Positions 8,681 through 16,100 of a stretch of DNA of 64,000 nt are shown here, in pieces. Origin of the DNA: Pseudonocardia endophytica (GTDB taxonomy: Bacteria > Actinomycetota > Actinomycetes > Mycobacteriales > Pseudonocardiaceae); assembly GCF_004339565.1 (NCBI RefSeq), contig NZ_SMFZ01000001.1:3100001-3164000 (forward strand), given 5' to 3'. The notes under the pieces are model-generated. The model was given only the letters and a program-made list of their open reading frames with translations. It made no database searches and was not told the DNA's origin. A program made the translations under genes and the position numbers. Within the stretch, counting starts at the first letter, position 1. Every line of letters begins with the position of its first letter.

Positions 8681-9874
8681 ATGACCACCCCGTACACCGA
8701 GCTCGGCGAGGCACTGGGCACCGACTTCTTCTCGGTCCGCGACCAGTTCACCGAGGAGCAGTGGCAGCGCTTCGCCGACGTGCGCAAGTTCGTCGACCAC
8801 GAGGTGCTCCCGGACATCAACGGGTACTGGGAGCGCGCGGAGCTGCCGTGGCACCTGTTCCGCAGGTTGCCCGAGCTCGGCGTCGTCGGCGAGGACATCG
8901 TCGGGTACGGAGCGGCCGGGATGAGCCCGCTCGCGGTCGGGCTGGTGCACATGGAGCTGCACCGCGGCGACGGGTCGCTGGGCACGTTCCTGGGTGTCCA
9001 TGCAGGACTGGCCATGCAGTCGATCGCGATGTGCGGCAGCGAGGAGCAGAAGCAGCGCTGGTTGCCGTCGATGTCCACGATGGACAAGCTGGGCGCGTTC
9101 GCGCTGACCGAGCCGGAGCACGGGTCGGACTCGATCGCGCTGGAGACGACCGCGACGCCCGACGGCGACCACTGGGTGCTGAACGGGACGAAGCGGTGGA
9201 TCGGCAACGGGACCACGGCCGACCTGGTCACCGTCTGGGCGCGGAACACCGAGTCCGGCGAGGTGAACGGGTTCGTCGTGGAGACCCCGACCGAGGGCTA
9301 CTCGGCGAAGGAGATCCCGGGCAAGGTCGCACTGCGGGCGCTCTGGCAGGCCGACATCACGCTCGAGAACGTCCGCGTCCCGGACGAGAACCGCCTGGTG
9401 AACGCCACGTCGTTCAAGGACTGCGCGCGCGTGCTGGCGAACACCCGCGGGATCTGCGCGTGGATGGCCCTCGGGCACGCGACCGCCGGCTACGACGCGG
9501 CCCTGCGCTACGCGAAGGAGCGGACGCAGTTCGGCAAGCCGCTGGCGTCGTTCCAGGTGGTGCAGCAGCGACTGGTGTCGATGCTGGCGGACCTGACCGG
9601 GATGCAGCTCTACTGCATGCAGATCGGACGGCTCGCGGACGCCGGGAAGCTGTCCCCGACCGTCGCGGGCCTGGCCAAGATGAACAACACCCGGACCGCG
9701 CGCAAGATCCTCTCTGAGGCGCGGGACATGCTGGGCGGCAACGGGATCCTGCTGGAGCACCACGTCGTCCGGCACTGGGCGGACATCGAGGCGATCCACA
9801 CGTTCGAGGGCACCGAGACGATGCAGACGTTGATCGTCGGGCGGGACATCACCGGCGAGAGCGCGTTCACCTAG
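8681..9874 (+). CDS. Acyl-CoA dehydrogenase (glutaryl-CoA-dehydrogenase-like)
   Basis: A 397-aa FAD flavoprotein that would desaturate an acyl-CoA at alpha-beta. The FAD-binding signature FALTEPEHGSDS is near residue 145, the R-TQFGKPL motif follows, and the C-terminal HTFEGTETMQTLIVGRDITG holds the catalytic Glu in the position used by glutaryl-CoA dehydrogenases (YEGT). Oxidative decarboxylation of glutaryl-CoA is possible but unproven. ATG 8681 has a GAGGAG 10 bp upstream. Its stop codon overlaps that of the convergent MpaB-type gene. Confidence 0.88.
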   Translation: MTTPYTELGEALGTDFFSVRDQFTEEQWQRFADVRKFVDHEVLPDINGYWERAELPWHLFRRLPELGVVGEDIVGYGAAGMSPLAVGLVHMELHRGDGSLGTFLGVHAGLAMQSIAMCGSEEQKQRWLPSMSTMDKLGAFALTEPEHGSDSIALETTATPDGDHWVLNGTKRWIGNGTTADLVTVWARNTESGEVNGFVVETPTEGYSAKEIPGKVALRALWQADITLENVRVPDENRLVNATSFKDCARVLANTRGICAWMALGHATAGYDAALRYAKERTQFGKPLASFQVVQQRLVSMLADLTGMQLYCMQIGRLADAGKLSPTVAGLAKMNNTRTARKILSEARDMLGGNGILLEHHVVRHWADIEAIHTFEGTETMQTLIVGRDITGESAFT

Positions 9875-11076
9875 GCGAGGTCGCGCGGGCCCGGACGGGC
9901 GGCTCCGAACCGGCGGGCGAGCGCTCCACGGACCCACGCGTCGGACCGCTCCTCCAGCCACCGGCGCCCCCGTTCGCTCCGGGCGACGACGAGCGACTCC
10001 ACGAGGTTGCGCGCCACCTGGGCCGGGACGACCCACGGCCACGTCACCGGCAGGCCCAGGTCGCGCATGCCGTCGGCGCGCAGGAACAGCCGCAGCAGGC
10101 TGAGCAGGCGTCGTCGTTCCCAGTCGCCTCGCAGCCGGTCCAGCCGGCCACCGGTCCGTTCCGACCGCAGGCCGTCCACCAGCGCCGTCGCCAGCCGTGC
10201 ACCGGACGGCGTGACGTCGCCCTGGGCCAGCAGCACGTGGTGGTTGAACGCGTTCTGCTCGCGCTCGGTGCGGAACAGCCAGTCCTCGTCGACGCCCATC
10301 AGCCACCCGACGTACCGCCAGAGGTGCATGATCGCGCGCGACTCCGCCCGGGTGACGTGCCGGCCGAGCAGGCGGCAGCCGAGGATCGCGGTGCTGTTGA
10401 ACAGCCCGAGCGTCGCGGCCAGGTCGGCCTGGTTGATCGGCAGGCCGAGTGCGGCCGTGTCCCAGTCCCGCTCGTACCGGTTCGCGACGAGCGCGTGCAT
10501 CGCGCGCACGTGCAGCGTCGCCTTCCAGCCCTCGCCGCCGCGCTCCATCCCGCCCGGCCTGCTGACGGCGAACCCCCACGCCTGGGTCTCGGCGAGCCGG
10601 CGCATGGCGCCGGACCCGGTGAGCCCGCCGGTGCGCACGAGCAGCTCGGTGGGGCCGCCGTAGCGGTAGCCGCCGATCAGCGACAGCCCCAGCAGCACGT
10701 CCTCGCGGCTGCGACCCAGGCGGCGGTAGGCCCGCGCTCCGCGTTCGACGAGCTCGCGGTCGAGCCAGTCCGGCTCCGGGGTGACGGCGTCGAAGAACGC
10801 GTGCAGCGCCGCCGGGGCGTCGGCGGGCGCCACACCCGCCGCGAGCGCGTCGTTCAACGCGCGCATCGTGACCCGCTCCGGGTCGCCGGCGGACCGGCCC
10901 ATCGCCTCGACCAGCCGGGCGCCCACCTCGTCGCGGCTCGTCATCCGGCGCCCGATCTCGTCGATCAACGACTCGTCGGGTGCCGTCACGCCCGCGGCCA
11001 TCGCGAGCGGACGGGCGATCCGCGCGTTGCGCTCGGGTGCGGAGCGGAAGCGGGAGGGCACGATCTCTGCCACCAT
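9871..11076 (-). CDS. Oxygenase MpaB-family protein (DUF2236)
   Basis: A 401-aa protein of the DUF2236 family, which includes latex-clearing oxygenase and the MpaB peroxygenase-like enzymes, thought to bind b-type heme. Family features include the long helix with HVRAMHALV, the GLPINQADLAATLG segment and HLWRYVGWLMGVDE with a conserved His. ATG 11076 (MVAEIVPSRF) is used; a GTG at 11103 would add nine residues and lies inside a palindrome shared with the divergent TetR gene. It is likely controlled by that TetR. The substrate is unknown. Confidence 0.82.
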   Translation of the reverse strand: MVAEIVPSRFRSAPERNARIARPLAMAAGVTAPDESLIDEIGRRMTSRDEVGARLVEAMGRSAGDPERVTMRALNDALAAGVAPADAPAALHAFFDAVTPEPDWLDRELVERGARAYRRLGRSREDVLLGLSLIGGYRYGGPTELLVRTGGLTGSGAMRRLAETQAWGFAVSRPGGMERGGEGWKATLHVRAMHALVANRYERDWDTAALGLPINQADLAATLGLFNSTAILGCRLLGRHVTRAESRAIMHLWRYVGWLMGVDEDWLFRTEREQNAFNHHVLLAQGDVTPSGARLATALVDGLRSERTGGRLDRLRGDWERRRLLSLLRLFLRADGMRDLGLPVTWPWVVPAQVARNLVESLVVARSERGRRWLEERSDAWVRGALARRFGAARPGPRDLA

Positions 11077-11092
11077 GTCCTCGATGCTGACA

Positions 11093-11106
11093 CGAGCGAT
11101 CACTCG
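11093..11106. promoter_or_regulatory. Imperfect palindrome in the MpaB/TetR divergent region
   Basis: CGAGCGATCACTCG matches its own reverse complement at 12 of 14 positions. It lies between the two divergent starts and is a candidate TetR operator. Its overlap with the alternative GTG of the MpaB-type gene argues for the downstream ATG. Confidence 0.4.
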
Positions 11107-11133
11107 CGTTCAATTCGCGTTTCCGGACGACCG

Positions 11134-11742
11134 GTGACCGGCCGCCGGGTTCCGCAGCAGGAGCGGTCCCGCGCGATGGTGGAACGGATCGTCGCCGCGG
11201 CCGAGGACGTCGTCGCCGAGCGCGGCTACGACGGCACCTCGACGAACCGCGTCGCCACCCGTGCCGGCGTCAGCCCCGGCTCGCTCTACCAGTACTTCCC
11301 GGACAAGGACGCGCTGATCACCGAGGTGCTGGACCGGTACGTGACGGCGCTCGAGGCTCGCATCTCGGCCGCATTCCCCGGGCGGCTCGGACCGGACCTG
11401 TCGCCCGCGTCGATCCGCGGGGTGGTGTCCGAGCTGGTGGACGCGCTGGCCGAGCGGCCCGCCCTGCTGCGGGTGCTGTCCGAGCGGCTCCCGCGCACGG
11501 CGGGCCACCGGCGGGTCGCGTTCGCGCAGCGGATCGACAACGTCACGACGACGGCGCTGCGGTTCCGTAACGGCCCTGACCCGCTGGTCCCTGTGGAAGC
11601 CGTTGCCTGGGTCGTCGTGCGCACGGTCGAGCACGTCGCGATCAGCTACGTGCTCGAGGAACCCGACCTGGAGCGGTCCATGGTCGTCGACGAGCTGTGC
11701 ACGCTCGTGTCCGCCTACCTACGACTGCGGGCCGCTCCGTGA
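11134..11742 (+). CDS. TetR/AcrR-family regulator
   Basis: A 202-aa TetR protein. The HTH is clear: EDVVAERGYDGTSTNRVATR followed by AGVSPGSLYQYFPDKDALIT. The C-terminal half matches the TetR_C group often found beside MpaB-type oxygenases. It starts with GTG 11134 close to the divergent oxygenase gene, so both promoters and the operator must share about 57 bp. A local repressor of the oxygenase is the simplest reading. Confidence 0.9.
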   Translation: MTGRRVPQQERSRAMVERIVAAAEDVVAERGYDGTSTNRVATRAGVSPGSLYQYFPDKDALITEVLDRYVTALEARISAAFPGRLGPDLSPASIRGVVSELVDALAERPALLRVLSERLPRTAGHRRVAFAQRIDNVTTTALRFRNGPDPLVPVEAVAWVVVRTVEHVAISYVLEEPDLERSMVVDELCTLVSAYLRLRAAP

Positions 11743-11794
11743 CACCGGCGTGTCGGCGGGACCGGGTCGGCGTCCACGGGCCGTCGGCGCGCTC

Positions 11795-11912
11795 CCGCCG
11801 GAACGTCACGCTCGACCACCCCCGTGCGATCGAGTGGTGGGTTCGGACGGCGATCACCGCCGAAACGTCACAGTCGATCGCGGCACGGCCGTCGAGTGGC
11901 GGGGTCGGGCGT
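11795..11912. repeat. Two imperfect direct repeats with a 62-bp period
   Basis: Copies start at 11795 and 11857. Both begin CCGCCG, then R-AACGTCAC, then TCGA, and carry CGAGTGG about 40 bp into the unit. They fill the gap between the TetR and rhodanese genes (convergent 3' ends), where no protein is seen. They may be a remnant of a dispersed intergenic repeat or regulator sites. Confidence 0.5.
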
Positions 11913-12400
11913 CAGCGCGGGTCGGCTCCACCCGGCTGCGCGGGGACGGCGTCAGGGTCGGCCGGGACCGTCGGCAGGCCGGCCGCCTGCCAGGCGAGGA
12001 ACCCGCCGTCGATGTCGGTGGCCCGGTGCAGCCCGATGTCCTGCAGCGACGCGGCCGCGAGGCTGGAGGCGTAACCCTCGGTGCAGAACAGCACCCACCG
12101 CACGTCGTGGTCGATCGCCTCCGGGATCCGGGCGCCGGACGTGGGGTCGAGGCGCCACTCGATGTGGTTGCGCTCCACCCACAGTGCACCGGGGATCGTG
12201 CCGAACTTCTCCCGCTGCCACGCCGGACGGGTGTCCACCAGGTACGCGCCGTCCTCGACGAGCCCGGCCGCCTTCGTCGGGTCCGGACGGTTCAGCCGGG
12301 CGCGCGCGTCGGCCAGGACGTCGGCGATCGTGCGGCGCTGAGCTGATGATTCGCTCGCACGCTCGCTCACTGCCGACGATCCGCCCGCAGGCTCGCTCAT
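11912..12400 (-). CDS. Rhodanese-like domain protein
   Basis: A 162-aa single rhodanese (sulfurtransferase) domain. YLVDTRP marks the first half and VLFCTEGYASSLAA carries the active-site Cys that would hold a persulfide. Its start overlaps the stop of the cysteine dioxygenase gene by 4 bp (ATGA), so the two are translationally coupled. A role in handling sulfane or sulfite sulfur from cysteine breakdown is inferred from that pairing. The first 20 residues are Ser/Glu-rich and poorly conserved in type. Confidence 0.88.
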   Translation of the reverse strand: MSEPAGGSSAVSERASESSAQRRTIADVLADARARLNRPDPTKAAGLVEDGAYLVDTRPAWQREKFGTIPGALWVERNHIEWRLDPTSGARIPEAIDHDVRWVLFCTEGYASSLAAASLQDIGLHRATDIDGGFLAWQAAGLPTVPADPDAVPAQPGGADPR

Positions 12401-12963
12401 CCGACGCCCTGTCCGGGCTCGACGAGCTCGGTGCGCAGCCTGCGCAGCCGGGTGCCGGAACCGCCGGGGGCGTTCTCGACGTCGTAGTAGGACATCGCCG
12501 ACAGCGGCGGCGAGTAGGCGTGCACGCTGACCGCGGGCTCGGCCGTCGTGTTCGCGACGTCGTGCACGTGGCCGAGCGGGAACCCGGCACCCCGGCCGAG
12601 ACGCAGCGTGCGGGTGCGCAGTCCGGCGTCGCCCGTCCAGCGCCGTTCGGTCAGCGCACCGGAGACGACGGTGAGCGCCCCGAGCGAGCCGGCGTGGTCG
12701 TGCAGCTCCGCGATCTGCTCGGTCGCCCAGCTGATCAGCCAGATGTCGCAGAAGCCGTCGCTGCGCAGCAGCTTGTACCAGCGCCGCTCCGGATCGACGA
12801 TCACCTCGTGTTCGCCCCTGCGGACCTCGGCGGCGATCCGCCGGGTCAGATCGCGCAGGTCCTCGATGCCGTACGGCGTCGGGGCCGGTGACGCGGAACG
12901 GACGTTCCGGACGGAACGGACAGCAGAGAGCGACGAGCGCGCGGCAGCCGACGGGGCGTCCAC
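12397..12963 (-). CDS. Cysteine dioxygenase (cupin)
   Basis: A 188-aa type I cysteine dioxygenase that would oxidise L-cysteine to cysteine sulfinate with a mononuclear iron. The cupin motifs are visible: ELHDHAGS gives two His ligands and GHVHDV gives the third. WYKLL and YSPPL are family landmarks. GTG 12963 is chosen because GGAGA lies 7 bp upstream; a GTG at 13062 would add 33 residues without a ribosome site. It is first in an operon with the rhodanese gene. Confidence 0.88.
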   Translation of the reverse strand: MDAPSAAARSSLSAVRSVRNVRSASPAPTPYGIEDLRDLTRRIAAEVRRGEHEVIVDPERRWYKLLRSDGFCDIWLISWATEQIAELHDHAGSLGALTVVSGALTERRWTGDAGLRTRTLRLGRGAGFPLGHVHDVANTTAEPAVSVHAYSPPLSAMSYYDVENAPGGSGTRLRRLRTELVEPGQGVG

Positions 12964-13185
12964 AGTGAATTCTCCAGGTGCGTGTCGAACGAGTGAGCGG
13001 GGAGGCGGAGGAGCTGGCTCAACTCGGACAGCACTGGTCGAAACAGTAAGCGCGGCGGGCACCCCAGATCTCTCCGAGATGCGCTGCCGGTGCTTCTGCC
13101 ACGAACGCCTTTCTACTACCTGCGGACCTCGCCTTCAACGGCCGTTCCGGCGAACGAGAAGTCCGCCAGGGGTGTCCGGACAGGC

Positions 13186-16100
13186 TCAGCTGTCGTCGGA
13201 GAGCCCGATCACGGAGTCCAACCCGGACAGCACGAGCGCACGGCGGGCCTGGCTCCCGGCCGGGGCCACCAGCGAGAGCGACGTGCCCTCGGCCCGCATC
13301 CGGCGCGCGACCTCGGACAACAGCGCGATCCCTGCGCTGCTGACGAACGCGTCCCTGCCCAGGCTCAGCGTCACCACCGGACGGCTCTGGGCCAGCTGCT
13401 CGAACAACGACGTCCGGATCGACGCCACGCCACCGAGATCCAGATCACCGACGACGGTCAGCCGCAGACCGTGCCGGTCCGGCGTCGCGCGCAGCCGGGT
13501 GCGGTCCGGCGGCGTGGACGCCTCACCGGGCTCCGCCTCCACCGGGCGCCCCGGGTCCGCCTCGCCCGCGACGAACTCGACCGGCGGTCCGGCCCCCGGC
13601 GTTCCGATCTCGACCGGGATCGACGGGAGCCGGAAGCGGACCAGCGTGCCCCCGTCCGACGGCGCGACGACGACCTCCTCGGCGAGCTCGCGGATCAGCG
13701 CGATCCCGCGTCCCCGGTAGCCGGGGTCGGCAGGCGGTGGCCGCCACGTCCCGTGGTCGGCGATCTCGACGGCGACGGCGCCGTCCGGGCGCAGCGCCAG
13801 TCCGATGTCGACGGTCGCGGTGGCGCCCGGCACCGGGCCACCCAGGTAGGCGTGCTCGATCGCGTTCGTGGTCGCCTCGCCGACCGTCAGCTGGAGGTCG
13901 CTGCGCGCGTCGGCACCCATGCCGCACGCGTCGCACCAGGCGTCGACGGTCCGCCGCAGCGGCGCCAGCCGGGTCGGGTCGGCCGCGACCTCGAGCCGCA
14001 GCGGGGCCGGCATGTAGCGCGCCACCAGGACGACCGTGTCGTCCGGGATCGCCGACCCCTCCGACATGCGGCTCAGCAGCGCGTCGGCCATGTCCCGCGG
14101 CTGGGCGGCGGACAGCTCGCCGAACGCGGTGGCCAGGCGGGCCAGGCCGTCGTCCACGACCTCGCCGCGGCGCTCGAACAGGCCGTCCGAGCAGAGCAGG
14201 ACCGTCTCCCCCGGCTCCATCCGGTCCGAGTCCTCGACGAACGGCGGCCGACCGGAGATCCCGAGCGGCACCCCGCGGCCCTTGTCCAGCATCCGCACAC
14301 CGCCGGGCCCGGCCAGCAGCGGCGGCGGGTGCCCCGCGCTGGCGTAGCAGATCTCGCCGGTCGCGGTGTCGATCACCGCGCACGCGACCGTGCTGGCCAT
14401 GGCGCCGCTGACCCGCAGCGCGAACTGGTCGAGCTGCTCGAGCGCGCCCGCCGGGCTCTGCCCGTTCACCAGGTTCGCCGCGACGGCGCTGCGCAGCTGC
14501 CCCATCACGGCGGCCGCGGACGGACCGCGCCCGACGACGTCGCCGACGACGAGCGCGACCTTCGCGTCGTCGAGCGCCAGCACGTCGAACCAGTCGCCGC
14601 CCGCCTCGGTGCCCTGCGTGCCGGGGCGGTAGCGGGTGGCCAGGGACATCCGGTCCAGCTCGGGGAGCTTCTGCGGGAGGAGGCTGCGCTGCAACGTCTC
14701 CGCGACCTCGTGCTCGGCCGCGTGCAGCTGCGCGCGCACGATCGACTGGGCGCACTGGTTCACGAGTGTCAGCACGAAGCTGCGCTGCTCGGCGGTGAAC
14801 GCGGGCTCGGACTCGAAGCGGAAGCCGAGCACGCCGATCGGGCGGGCGGCCACCATCAGCGGCACCGCGGTCTGGACCGGGTAGGGCTCGTCCTCGGGCG
14901 CCGCGGCGCTCCACAGCGGCTCCCCGGTCGCGACGGCGCGGCTCAGCGGGTGGGTGCGACCGAGCGGCCCGGTGGTGGCGGCCGGGTCGGACGGCCAGCC
15001 GTCCTCGGCGATCGGTCCGAGCACGCCGTTGTCGCCGATCGCGAGCAGCACGACGGCCTCGGCCTCCACCGACGACCGTCCGTGCTCGACGATCACCTCG
15101 GCCACCGACTCCAGGTCGGTGGCCCGCGACAGCGCCGTCGCGATCGAGCCGAGCCGCTCGGCGAGCCGCCGCGCCTCCGTCTCCACCTCGAGCATCGACG
15201 CGCGGTCGAGCGCCTGCGCGGCCAGCTCGGCGACGGCGACGGCCGCCTCGCGCTCCGGCCCGGACAGCACGCGCTCGTGCAGGAACCCGACGGCCAGCAC
15301 ACCGAGTGTCCGTCCACCGGCGATCAACGGCAGGTATCCGACGGTCTCCGCGCCGTCCGGCACGAGCCCGACCTGCGCGGGGAACCGCTGCGCCCAGTCC
15401 TGCGACGACGGCAGCCACAGCGGGACCCGTTCGCGCAGCACCTCCCCGAACGCGAGCGGGGCGTCCGCCCGGAGCTGCCCGGCGCGCGACCACAGCGCGT
15501 CGTCCCATCCGTGCCCGGTCAGCGCACGCAGCCACTGCCCGCGCAGCTCCCACACACCGGAGTAGTCGGCGTCCAGCAGGTCGACGATGTGGTCGGCGGC
15601 GATGGCGGCGACGTCGCCCGCCGTCGCCGCGGCCGACATCCGCGCGGTCGCCCTGTGCAGCAGCCCGAGCCGCTGCGCGGTGGCCCGCTCCTGCTCCAGC
15701 AGGCGCGCGTTGTCCACCGCGAGGCCCGCCCTGCGGCCGACCTCGGAGACCAGGTCGAGGTCGTCGGCGGTGTAGTCGTCCCCCGGCTCGCAGCGGGCGA
15801 CGGTCAGCCGCGCGCCGGTCCGCCCGCGCGCGGGGAGCGGGACGACCATGGCCGACCGGATCGGGACCCGTTCCCACGCCGCCCGCTGCGCTGCGGGCAG
15901 TGCGGCGAGCGCGGCGTCGAGACGGTCGGTGCCGATCGGCTGGTGCTCGATCGGCCCGGTGTCCGGGGAGAGCGGGCCGAGCTCCCACAGCGGCGGCTCC
16001 AGCGCCGCGCGGGACGCCGCCGCGGCCAGCGGTGCCGTGCCGCCCTCGGTGCCCGCCTCGTGCACGAGCGCGATGTCCGCGAGCCCTTCGTCGACGACGG

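Noticed and set aside
13079..13130. Cys-rich start (MRCRCFCHERL) upstream of the cysteine dioxygenase, like a cysteine-responsive leader peptide
   Set aside because: It is on the opposite strand to the dioxygenase, has no nearby stop (the frame runs on), and no plus-strand sulfur gene follows.
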